Of a stretch of 64,000 nt of DNA, positions 27,139 to 35,011 are shown in pieces. Within the stretch, counting starts at the first letter, position 1; every line of letters begins with the position of its first letter. The DNA comes from Nitrospira defluvii (GTDB lineage: Bacteria; Nitrospirota; Nitrospiria; Nitrospirales; Nitrospiraceae). The notes below the pieces were generated by a model. The model did no database searches and was not told the DNA's origin. It saw nothing but the letters and a program-made list of their open reading frames with translations. The translations under genes and the position numbers were made by a program. Location of the stretch: the NCBI GenBank assembly GCA_011525625.1, contig WYAX01000016.1:186001-250000 (forward strand). The letters run 5' to 3'.

Positions 27139-28944
27139 ATGAAGGCGCAGGTCGTTTCCCAGGGCATCGGCGGTGACGTGCAGCGTGCAACCCTTCCGGG
27201 GTTGCTGCAGCGGGCCTGCGCCTGCGGTGGATCGAGCGGGTTGTCGGGCAGCTGCGAGGAATGCGAGAAGAAAAACATGACCGGTATGTCGGTGCAGGCG
27301 AAGCTGCGAGTCAACGATCCCGGCGATGAGTACGAGCAGGAAGCGGATCAGGTGGCCGCGCAGGTGATGCGGATGCCGGATGGTCAGGCACACTCCCAGT
27401 TGCACCAGTCGGTGCCGCTGGTTCAGCGCTTTGTCCGAGACGGCGTCCAATCGATCGGCAAAGAGGCTGCGATCCAACGCGCAGAAGCCGGTGAGGAATC
27501 GGCACCGGTGGGTGAACAACCGGCTTCCGACGGAACGGCACCCAAAGACGGCTCTGCCGATGGAGGCGGCAGCCGTTGCCCGAGTTGGCGCAACGACCCG
27601 GAGAGTATCAGCAAACGGGCCGCCGAAAATTACGTGCAGCACGACATCACGCCGCCGTCGCAGGCGAGGGTGGAGAAAATCAACTGCGAGCCCCCGGTCT
27701 CGAACGGCAACTACGGCTGCTTCGTTCATTTCAGCGATGGTCTGGTGGTGCGAGTCATCGTGCGAGCGACGGATATCGTCGTCGGCATGGGGCCGGGACA
27801 AATCGCCACGGAGACGCCGCCGGCGGCGACGCCCTTGTGTTTTTACGACTATCACTGTCCGGACGGATTCCTGGTGCTCACCAAGCGCGAATGCAAGAGT
27901 GCCAAGGCACCATCGCCGAAAGGGTCGGCGGCTCCGACGGCGGTTGCGCAGCGTCAACTTGCCCCGCAGACGACACAGTCAGCCGATTCCCTGTCGTCGG
28001 TTCAGCAGGTCCTGGCCTCGCCGGGTCGTCCATTGGACGCATCGACACGCGAATTTTTTGCGAACCGTTTCGGCTACGATTTTGGCGACGTGCGGATACA
28101 TGACGATGCGACAGCGGCGGCGTCGGCTCGCGGAGTGCAGGCCCTGGCCTACACGGTCGGCAAGGATGTGGTCTTCGGCGCAGGACAGTACGCACCGGGT
28201 ACGGAAGTCGGGCGTCATCTCCTGGCTCATGAGCTCACACATGTGATTCAGCAAGGCGGACGATCGGCGGCGACGATTCAACGGCATAAGGACGATCTCG
28301 TCGGCTACACGGGCGGACAAAACGGCCGGGTGATCGTGCTCAATGCAGGGAACCCGACCTATGTCGCTCCTGCGGTGTCGGGTCATCCTGGGCACGGAGA
28401 ACATGAACCCTCCGTGGGTCCGATTCCGACCGGGACCTATGCCATGCAGCCGCAAGTGACCAGGGCCGCCGTCTCCACGATTCAAGGCGGGGTATGCGGG
28501 GCCAATGCGATCGCGAGCGGCTATCAGGAAATCACCAGCAGCGACCCGAGTCCGTGTGAAGGCGCCCACTACTGCAATGTACCGTGCCCGACCGCGGACA
28601 AACCCGCGCAGATGTGCTACACGCCGCGCGATTGCTGGGGGCCGACACGAATCAAAATTCAAGGATCGAAGACCGTGACGACCCCTGCAGGAAAGCGCAA
28701 AAGGCGAGACGGGTTTTACCTGCACGGCGGCAATCCGCGCGATGCCGTCAGCAGCGGATGCGTGAAGACGCTCGATAACGGGGTCTTTGCCGAGATCCGT
28801 CGATTGACGGGCGTGAAGGGGCGGGTCCCCTTTTGCGTGGGGACCGCCTGTCCCGCTGATCTCGCGGGGAAGGGCACCACGCTGCAGGTGTCGCAGGCGG
28901 TGATTCGTGCGGTGGCCATGGGGAGCGGAATTATTCTGCCGTAA
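27139..28944 (+). CDS. DUF4157 eCIS cargo with YkuD/Tlde1-like L,D-transpeptidase domain (cargo 4)
   Basis: A 601-residue protein. The four-cysteine tag (Cys27, 29, 39, 42) and PGDEYEQEAD (61-70) sit as in cargo 1. A Cys-rich insertion (about 145-255) then separates them from the DUF4157 core (about 283-371; RFGYDFGDVRIH, HELTH at 364-368). Residues about 385-560 contain VGPIPTGTY, FYLHGG (His529) and SSGCVKTL (Cys541), the active-site pattern of YkuD/DUF2778 L,D-transpeptidase folds such as the T6SS effector Tlde1. The predicted action is on peptidoglycan cross-links or donor tetrapeptides. Many additional cysteines suggest disulfides after delivery. Confidence 0.8.
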   Translation: MKAQVVSQGIGGDVQRATLPGLLQRACACGGSSGLSGSCEECEKKNMTGMSVQAKLRVNDPGDEYEQEADQVAAQVMRMPDGQAHSQLHQSVPLVQRFVRDGVQSIGKEAAIQRAEAGEESAPVGEQPASDGTAPKDGSADGGGSRCPSWRNDPESISKRAAENYVQHDITPPSQARVEKINCEPPVSNGNYGCFVHFSDGLVVRVIVRATDIVVGMGPGQIATETPPAATPLCFYDYHCPDGFLVLTKRECKSAKAPSPKGSAAPTAVAQRQLAPQTTQSADSLSSVQQVLASPGRPLDASTREFFANRFGYDFGDVRIHDDATAAASARGVQALAYTVGKDVVFGAGQYAPGTEVGRHLLAHELTHVIQQGGRSAATIQRHKDDLVGYTGGQNGRVIVLNAGNPTYVAPAVSGHPGHGEHEPSVGPIPTGTYAMQPQVTRAAVSTIQGGVCGANAIASGYQEITSSDPSPCEGAHYCNVPCPTADKPAQMCYTPRDCWGPTRIKIQGSKTVTTPAGKRKRRDGFYLHGGNPRDAVSSGCVKTLDNGVFAEIRRLTGVKGRVPFCVGTACPADLAGKGTTLQVSQAVIRAVAMGSGIILP

Positions 28945-29013
28945 GTGGTTGGATCGAGAAAGACGGCGGTCGAAGTTTTCGCTCGGACCCATGACCTGAG
29001 AGGTGTGTAGACC

Positions 29014-29664
29014 ATGACATCCTTTTCCGGTTCTCCGAAACTCCTGAAGGGTGGGATCGTCCTGATCGATCCGGCCACGTCGCAGGTGCAACGGATCATT
29101 GCGCTGCAATACAACCCGGAGTCACTCAGCCGTACGCTGCAAGTACAGGGTGTCAGCGAGGGAGGCGATCGGTCCGAGGCGCTCCGGTTGAAGGGACCGG
29201 CGGTGGAGACCATCAAGTTGGAGGCGGAAATCGACGCGACCGACGACATGGAGGCCGGCGAGCGCACGGTCGGCGAATCGGGAATTTACCCGCAACTGGC
29301 GGCGCTCGAAACCCTGCTGTATCCCAGCACGGGACAATTGACGACGAACCATACGTTGTCCAGTTTGGGAACGCTCGAGATTCTTCCGATGGAGACCGCG
29401 TTGCCGCTGTTTGTCTTCGGCCAACATCGGGTCATCCCGGTGAGGCTGACCGAGTTCAGCGTGACCGAGGAGGCCTTCGATCCGAACCTCAATCCGATCC
29501 GCGCGAAGGTCAGCCTGGGCATGAGAGTGCTGTCGATCGACGATGTGGGGTTCACCCACAAGGCGGGCAGTTTGTTCATGAGTTATCTGCAGCAAAAGGA
29601 AGGGCTGCGTGCAAAGGCCCAGGGCGGAACGCTGGGGACGCTTGGGCTCACGGGCATTTCTTGA
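29014..29664 (+). CDS. eCIS tube/hub adaptor, Pvc7-like CIS tube N-terminal domain
   Basis: A 216-residue protein. LLKGGIVLIDPATSQVQRII, then ALQYNPESLSRTLQVQG and MEAGERTVGESGIYPQLAAL match the N-terminal domain of Pvc7/Afp7-type proteins, which connect the tube to the spike complex. In Pvc7 this domain is joined to a LysM domain; here the LysM part is a separate gene 28 bp downstream. The gene follows the cargo block after a 69-bp gap, where the structural programme resumes with hub and baseplate genes. Confidence 0.85.
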   Translation: MTSFSGSPKLLKGGIVLIDPATSQVQRIIALQYNPESLSRTLQVQGVSEGGDRSEALRLKGPAVETIKLEAEIDATDDMEAGERTVGESGIYPQLAALETLLYPSTGQLTTNHTLSSLGTLEILPMETALPLFVFGQHRVIPVRLTEFSVTEEAFDPNLNPIRAKVSLGMRVLSIDDVGFTHKAGSLFMSYLQQKEGLRAKAQGGTLGTLGLTGIS

Positions 29665-29692
29665 GCAGGCAACACCAGAGAAGGGGCAGCAG

Positions 29693-30052
29693 ATGAGCGA
29701 TCCGTTACAGGCCCTCATAGACAGGGCGCTGAAAGCCAATTCCTTTCCGCCGACCAGTCGGTATTACAACGTGAAGACGGCGTCGCTCGTGACCGCCGAC
29801 GGCACCATGGTGGTGCATCTGCGCCGCCGCTTCGTGCCGGGCAGCGACCGATTGACCGTGGTGCAACAGCATCGAGTGGCGGGCGGCGAACGGTTGGATC
29901 ATCTGGCGGCGACCTATATGGGCGATCCGGAGCAGTATTGGCGGTTGTGCGATGCAAACGACGCGGTGAGGCCCGACGAGCTTATGGAGACCCTGGACCG
30001 CGCCATCGACATTGCGTTGCCGGAAGGAACGACAGGAGTCCCCGGTGCTTAA
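29693..30052 (+). CDS. LysM-domain tail protein (gpX-like)
   Basis: A 119-residue protein starting at the ATG at 29693. An earlier in-frame codon at 29609 would overlap the previous gene. The C-terminal half (VAGGERLDHLAATYMGDPEQ, then YWRLCDAN) is a LysM fold as in phage P2 gpX and the LysM part of Pvc7/Afp7, a hub adaptor between tube and baseplate. The N-terminus includes SRYYNVKTASL. It overlaps the gpD-like gene by 8 nt, so the two are translationally coupled. Confidence 0.84.
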   Translation: MSDPLQALIDRALKANSFPPTSRYYNVKTASLVTADGTMVVHLRRRFVPGSDRLTVVQQHRVAGGERLDHLAATYMGDPEQYWRLCDANDAVRPDELMETLDRAIDIALPEGTTGVPGA

Positions 30053-31169
30053 AGGCGTGCATCTGACATTGCTGGCGGGGCCGGTGGTCCCGTTTCCCGT
30101 TCCTCAGCCGGTGCTGGATGCTCTGACTGACGTGCAGGTGACGAGCGCGACCGGCACGGCGGGGGGATTCCAACTGCAGTTGACGATTCAGAACAAGTCG
30201 CCCTTGCAGCAGGCATTCCTGCTGGCGGCGACGCAGACGCCGTTGATGCGCGTGATCCTCGTGGCCACCATCAATTTCATTCCTCACGTACTGATGGACG
30301 GGGTCATCACCAACCAGGAAATCAGCTCCGGCGACAAGCCGGGCGAGTCCACGCTCACGATCACCGGTGAAGACCTCACGAAGGTGATGGACCTGCAGTC
30401 GTTCGACGGGTTGCCCTACCCCGCGATGCCGGTAAATGTGCGGGTCATGACGATCGTGGCGAAATATGCCGTGTTCGGCATGATCCCGCTCGCGATTCCG
30501 CCGATCGGCTTCGACGTGCCCATCCCAACCATGCGGATTCCGTCGCAGCAGGGAACCGATCTCCATTACATTCTTCAACTGGCGGAAGAAGCAGGCTACG
30601 TCTTCTACATCGAGCCGGGCCCCGTCCCCGGCACCAACACCGCCTATTTCGGACCCCAGCTCAAACTCGGCATTCCACAGCCGGCGTTGAACGTCGATAT
30701 GGACTTCGATCGCAATGTGGAGTCGCTCAATTTTCAGTTCAACTCGACGAAGAAGGACCTCCCGATCGTGATGATTCACAACGAGCTGACAAAGGTGCCC
30801 ATTCCCATACCGATTCCCGACATCAATCCGCTCCAGCCGCCGCTGGGGCTGGTGGGTCCGCCCGTGACAAAACTGTCGATGCTGAAGGCCACGGGGAAAC
30901 TCTCCGCGCCGCAGGCGCTGAACGAGGGGTTGAACGCCGCGAGCGAATCCATGGAGGCCGTGACGGGAAGCGGGTCGCTCGATGTGGCGCGGTATGGCCG
31001 ATTGTTAAAGGCGCGGGGATTGGTCGGGGTGCGCGGCGCAGGGCTCGCCTTCGACGGGTTGTATTACGTCGAGAGCGTGACCACCACGATCAAGCGTGGA
31101 AGCTGCAAACAAAGTTTCCGCCTCACGCGAAACGGGCTCGTGTCCCTGACGCCGATGGTGCCGGTATGA
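30045..31169 (+). CDS. gpD-like baseplate hub protein (VgrG N-terminal/gp27-like)
   Basis: A 374-residue protein starting at a GTG at 30045, 7 nt after an AGGAG. It has the gp27/gpD features: DGVITNQEISSGDKPGESTL, TGEDLTKVMDL and a C-terminal YYVESVTTTIKRGSCKQSF. In phage and eCIS it forms the trimeric hub that joins the hexameric tube to the trimeric spike. In PVC/Afp this domain and the spike are fused as one VgrG-like gene (Pvc8), while here the spike is the next, overlapping gene. Its stop overlaps the following start by 4 nt. Confidence 0.86.
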   Translation: MLKGVHLTLLAGPVVPFPVPQPVLDALTDVQVTSATGTAGGFQLQLTIQNKSPLQQAFLLAATQTPLMRVILVATINFIPHVLMDGVITNQEISSGDKPGESTLTITGEDLTKVMDLQSFDGLPYPAMPVNVRVMTIVAKYAVFGMIPLAIPPIGFDVPIPTMRIPSQQGTDLHYILQLAEEAGYVFYIEPGPVPGTNTAYFGPQLKLGIPQPALNVDMDFDRNVESLNFQFNSTKKDLPIVMIHNELTKVPIPIPIPDINPLQPPLGLVGPPVTKLSMLKATGKLSAPQALNEGLNAASESMEAVTGSGSLDVARYGRLLKARGLVGVRGAGLAFDGLYYVESVTTTIKRGSCKQSFRLTRNGLVSLTPMVPV

Positions 31170-31681
31170 ACGACGCACAGACCTACTACGGGAAGTATCG
31201 CGGCACGGTGCTGAACAATATCGATCCCATGCAGATGGGGCGGCTGCAAGTTCAAGTGCCGGATGTGGCGGGATTGATTCCGACCTCATGGGCCATGCCC
31301 TGTTTTCCCGCCGGCGGGAAGCAGATGGGCGTGTACATGCTGCCGCAGATCGGCTCCGGGGTGTGGGTGGAGTTTGAGCAGGGGAATCCTGATTACCCGA
31401 TCTGGAGCGGGTGTTGGTACGGCAGTGTGGCTGAAGTGCCGGCTCTGGGGTTGGCGGGCATCCCGGTCAGCCCGAACATGGTGATTCAGACGGCCGCTCA
31501 GAATGCGATCGTGATCAGCGACGTGCCGGGTCCGACCGGCGGCATCATGCTGAAGAGCGCGACCGGCGCCACGCTCATCGTGAACGATACAGGGATCTAC
31601 ATTCAAAACGGCAAGGGCGCGATGGTGACGCTCGTTGGACCGGCGGTCACTATCAATAACGGCGCCCTCACGATCATTTAG
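31166..31681 (+). CDS. gpV/gp5-like central spike protein
   Basis: A 171-residue protein. The N-terminal OB-fold signature YYGKYRGTVLNNIDPMQMGR, then LQVQVPDVAGL and GVWVEFEQGNPDYPIWSGCW is classic for phage baseplate assembly protein V/gp5 and VgrG. The C-terminal ~60 residues (TGGIMLKSATGATLIVNDTG) are short repeats that form a triple-stranded beta-needle. It is the membrane-piercing spike below the hub. It ends one base before a dispersed repeat element, and the PAAR-like tip gene follows that element. Confidence 0.92.
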   Translation: MNDAQTYYGKYRGTVLNNIDPMQMGRLQVQVPDVAGLIPTSWAMPCFPAGGKQMGVYMLPQIGSGVWVEFEQGNPDYPIWSGCWYGSVAEVPALGLAGIPVSPNMVIQTAAQNAIVISDVPGPTGGIMLKSATGATLIVNDTGIYIQNGKGAMVTLVGPAVTINNGALTII

Positions 31682-31804
31682 CAGGATGCTGAAAATGACC
31701 ACCAGCGGCGTTCTCGTGGCGTTCAGGCCCTCAACGTACCGCAAGGGTACGCCTCGGGCCTTCACTGACTGCGGCCTTGCTGGGTAGCCATTGTGAGCAT
31801 CCTT
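31682..31804 (+). repeat. Dispersed inverted-repeat element, copy 2 (spike/tip junction)
   Basis: The element begins with CAGGATGCTGAAAATGAC immediately after the spike stop and ends in TGAGCATCC. Internal landmarks TTCTCG, CGTAC, GTACGCCTCG and CTGCGGCCTTGCTGG are shared with the other copies. It is in the opposite orientation to copy 1. Inside, ACGTACCGCAAGGGTACG can form a hairpin. It is non-coding. Confidence 0.75.
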
Positions 31805-31839
31805 TTCTGCGTTGTGACTAGTGCATGGAGGGTACGCTG

Positions 31840-32163
31840 ATGCCAGGCTTTTTACTGCACCTCGGGGCGACGGTCATGTGCGCGCATGCAGGACAGGCGA
31901 CGCCGGTGGCGCCGAATCCACGCGTGCTTGTCAGCGGGCAACCGACCGTGCCGATGAACAGTCTCTACGTTATAGCCGGTTGTACCTTGCCGCCCCCCGC
32001 AGCCGCGAACGGTCCCTGCGTCACTGCGCAATACATCACGGCGGCCACCAGAGTGACCAGCAACGGCCTGCCGCTGTTGTTGATCGATAGTCAGGCGATC
32101 TGCGCGCCGTCCGGGACGCCGCTGCTTCCGACGGCGACACAAACAAGAGTGACGGGGATGTAA
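31840..32163 (+). CDS. PAAR-like spike-tip protein
   Basis: A 107-residue protein. The ATG at 31840 has GGAGGG 6 nt upstream; an ATG at 31825 lies before that site. It begins MPGFLLHLGATVMCAHAG and contains the repeated small-residue/Pro-Val pattern of PAAR and DUF4280 tip proteins, with Cys and His residues (CAHAG, IAGCTL, GPCVTA, AICAP) that may bind the metal at the cone apex. It would sharpen the spike formed by the preceding gene. It is the Pvc10 positional equivalent. Confidence 0.82.
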   Translation: MPGFLLHLGATVMCAHAGQATPVAPNPRVLVSGQPTVPMNSLYVIAGCTLPPPAAANGPCVTAQYITAATRVTSNGLPLLLIDSQAICAPSGTPLLPTATQTRVTGM

Positions 32164-32165
32164 GG

Positions 32166-32531
32166 ATGGCGCAACTGGATTTTCCATACCGATTCGACGC
32201 GCGAGGCCGGACCGCCGGGACGGACGAGGCCGATCACATTCGCGACCTCATCGAGCAGGTGCTGTTCACCCATCCCGGTGAGCGGGTGATGCGACCGGAT
32301 TTCGGCAGCGGGCTTCTGCAGATGGTCTTCTCGCCCAACAGTGTGGTGCTGGCCGCCACGACGCAGCTGCTGGTACAGAGCTCGCTGCAGCGCTGGCTCA
32401 GCGAATGGATCGTGGTGGAGTCGGTGCAGGTAGAAGCCGTGGACTCGATGCTGCGGGTCACCGTGCAGTATGTGATCAGGGGGAGCGGTGCCCGGGTGGT
32501 CGGGACGTTCGTGCAAGGAGGCGGAGCGTGA
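32166..32531 (+). CDS. gp25-like baseplate wedge protein (Pvc9-like)
   Basis: A 121-residue protein. It has the gp25/GPW features: an N-terminal FPYRFD, DHIRDLIEQVLFTHPGERVM and RPDFGSGLLQMVFSP, followed by WIVVESVQVE. This wedge subunit starts sheath polymerisation at the baseplate in phages, T6SS and eCIS. It begins 2 nt after the PAAR-like gene and its stop overlaps the GTG of the next gene. Identification is secure. Confidence 0.92.
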   Translation: MAQLDFPYRFDARGRTAGTDEADHIRDLIEQVLFTHPGERVMRPDFGSGLLQMVFSPNSVVLAATTQLLVQSSLQRWLSEWIVVESVQVEAVDSMLRVTVQYVIRGSGARVVGTFVQGGGA

Positions 32532-35011
32532 GGTATTCCTGTTGCGACGAGCGGCGTCGTGAGGCGGTCCGGAATCATCCGACACTGAACGGGATCGATT
32601 TTCTGGAAGTCCTCGATCACAGCGCGCCGACGGAAGCCGACCGCCAACGGAAACTTGAACTGCATTTTGTGAAGCCGTTGGGGACGTTGACGCTGGCGCC
32701 GGCTAACATCAGGATCGAAGGCGGTGAGCGCGTCACCACGTTTCATGTGCTGTCTGTGGTCGCCGGCGGCGGGTCATCCGCCGACGTCCTGACCGTCGAA
32801 GTGGATCAACCCGGCGACTTCTCGACGTACAGGCTGCGTGTGGTCACCGATGCCTCGAACGATGCGGTACCTCCTGGAATCGACCCGCACCTGGCGACGA
32901 TTGAGTTTTCGTTCAAGGTGGAATGCCCGAGTCCCTTCGACTGTGCGCCACGGCATCTCTGTCCGGACGTGCCGGAACCGGCGCCGGTGATCGATTACCT
33001 GGCCAAAGACTTTGCGAGTTTCCGGCGGGTCATGCTCGATCGGATGGCGGCACTGATGCCGCAATGGAAGGAACGGAGTCCCGCCGATCTTAGCGTCATG
33101 TTGGTGGAGGCGCTGGCCTACACCGCCGATCAATTGAGTTACCAGCAGGATGCCGTCGCCACTGAAGCGTATCTGGGCACCGCGCGGCGCCGCGTCTCCG
33201 TCCGTCGTCACGCTCGGCTGATGGATTACTACGTGAGCGAGGGATGTAACGCGAGAACCTGGGTGCAAGTTGAGGTCTCAGCCGACGTGGTTCGTGTCGA
33301 CCCCGCCGACCCGGCGATTCCCATGGGCACCAAGTTGACGACGCGTATCCCCGGACAACTCACCGCCATCGCCGACGATCCGCGCGTCTATGAGCGTGCA
33401 GAGATGATCTTCGAAACGATGGAGTTTCTCCAGTCTCTCTTCGCCGATCATAATGAGCTGCGGTTCTACAGTTGGAGCGACGAACGCTGTTGCCTTCCCA
33501 AAGGCGCAATCTCGGCCACACTGGCCGGTCATCATCCGGCGCTTACGCCGGGAATGATCCTGTTGTTTGAAGAAGTCATCGGTCCGGAAACCGGCTCACC
33601 CTCAGATGCCGATCCCACCAGACGGCATGTCGTACGGTTGGATCGCGTGGTTGCGACAGCCACGGGGGGTGGGCCGCTCACCGATCCGGTGACGAACCAG
33701 CTGATTACTGACATCACCTGGCATCCCGAAGATGCGTTGCCGTTTCCATTGTGTCTGTCCGCCGCCACGAACGCCGGTTATCGTGACGACGTCAGCGTGG
33801 CGAGAGGCAATCTGGTTTTGGCGGATCATGGGGTGACGTTGGCAGGGGAGGAATTGGGGGCCGTGCCGGAGCCGTTTCTCTTCATGCCCCGGTCGAAGGA
33901 GGCGGATCGATGCGCCCTGTCCACGCGTGAGCCGGTTCCACCGCGCTTTCGGCCGAGTCTTTCCAAGGGACCGCTCGCGCATGTAGGGCCTGCGTACGAC
34001 CATGTGAACTCGGCCCGGGCCGCCTTGCAGTGGGACCTGCGAGCGGTGCAGCCGTCCATCACCCTGAGCGGAACGAAGGGCACGGTGACGACAACGTGGG
34101 CTGCGCGGCGAGACCTCCTGAACAGCGGTGCGGAGGCAGATGAGTATGTCGTCGAGGTCGACAATGACGGCAGCGGCGCGATCCGTTTTGGAGACGACGT
34201 CCATGGCCGCCGGCCTGAATCCGGCACCGCGTTTACGGCTCAGTATCGTGTCGGAAACGGCCGCGCGGGAAACATCGGAGCTGATTCGTTGGTCCACATT
34301 GCGCGTGCCATACCCGAAATCACCCTGGTGCGTAATCCCTTGCCGGCAGTCGGTGGGCAGGATCCCGAATCGTTGCAGGACGTGCGTCAGCGCGCACCGG
34401 TAGCCTATCGTGTGCAGGAGAGGGCCGTCACAGAGGCCGATTACGCCGAGGTGACCGAACGTCGAGCCGACGTCCAGCGGGCTGCCGCCACGTTTCGCTG
34501 GACGGGGAGTTGGCACACGGTGTTCGTGACGGTCGATCGTGAGGGAGGCGCCGGTCTATCAGACGAGTTCGAGACCGACATGCGGGCGCATGTGGAGCGG
34601 TATCGCATGGCCGGTCATGATGTGGAAATCGACGGCCCGCAGTTCGTGTCGTTGGAGATTGATCTGCACGTCTGCGTGGGGTCCGATCATTTCCGGAGTG
34701 ATGTCGAGGGTGAGCTGCTCGGGGTCCTCAGCAACCGCGATTTGCCGGACGGACGGCAAGGCCTCTTCCATCCGGATCGCTGGACCTTCGGGCAGCCGGT
34801 CTATCTGAGTGCGATTTACGGGGCCGTCCATCAAGTCACCGGCGTGGAGTCGGTGGAGGTGCGGACATTTCAGCGGCAGGGGGTGCCGGAGACGACAGGG
34901 CTGGATGGTGGACGGCTGGACATGGCCGCATTGGAGATTCCCCGCCTCGACAATGACCGCAACTTCCCGGAGCGCGGCCGCTTGACCATTACGTTGGGAG
35001 GAGGGAAATGA
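32528..35011 (+). CDS. Large eCIS baseplate protein (Pvc11-like, gp6/J-like)
   Basis: An 827-residue protein. The GTG at 32528 overlaps the gp25 stop (GTGA). An in-frame codon further upstream lies inside the gp25 gene and was rejected. Features of the putative baseplate assembly family are present: VIDYLAKDFASFRRVMLDRM, MLVEALAYTADQLSYQQDAV, then YRVGNGRAGNIG and YRVQERAVTEADYAE near the C-terminal J-like domain. It should build the baseplate wedge together with the following paralogue. The N-terminal ~120 residues are an extra beta domain (HPTLNGIDFLEV). A 4-nt overlap couples it to the next gene. Confidence 0.88.
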   Translation: MRYSCCDERRREAVRNHPTLNGIDFLEVLDHSAPTEADRQRKLELHFVKPLGTLTLAPANIRIEGGERVTTFHVLSVVAGGGSSADVLTVEVDQPGDFSTYRLRVVTDASNDAVPPGIDPHLATIEFSFKVECPSPFDCAPRHLCPDVPEPAPVIDYLAKDFASFRRVMLDRMAALMPQWKERSPADLSVMLVEALAYTADQLSYQQDAVATEAYLGTARRRVSVRRHARLMDYYVSEGCNARTWVQVEVSADVVRVDPADPAIPMGTKLTTRIPGQLTAIADDPRVYERAEMIFETMEFLQSLFADHNELRFYSWSDERCCLPKGAISATLAGHHPALTPGMILLFEEVIGPETGSPSDADPTRRHVVRLDRVVATATGGGPLTDPVTNQLITDITWHPEDALPFPLCLSAATNAGYRDDVSVARGNLVLADHGVTLAGEELGAVPEPFLFMPRSKEADRCALSTREPVPPRFRPSLSKGPLAHVGPAYDHVNSARAALQWDLRAVQPSITLSGTKGTVTTTWAARRDLLNSGAEADEYVVEVDNDGSGAIRFGDDVHGRRPESGTAFTAQYRVGNGRAGNIGADSLVHIARAIPEITLVRNPLPAVGGQDPESLQDVRQRAPVAYRVQERAVTEADYAEVTERRADVQRAAATFRWTGSWHTVFVTVDREGGAGLSDEFETDMRAHVERYRMAGHDVEIDGPQFVSLEIDLHVCVGSDHFRSDVEGELLGVLSNRDLPDGRQGLFHPDRWTFGQPVYLSAIYGAVHQVTGVESVEVRTFQRQGVPETTGLDGGRLDMAALEIPRLDNDRNFPERGRLTITLGGGK

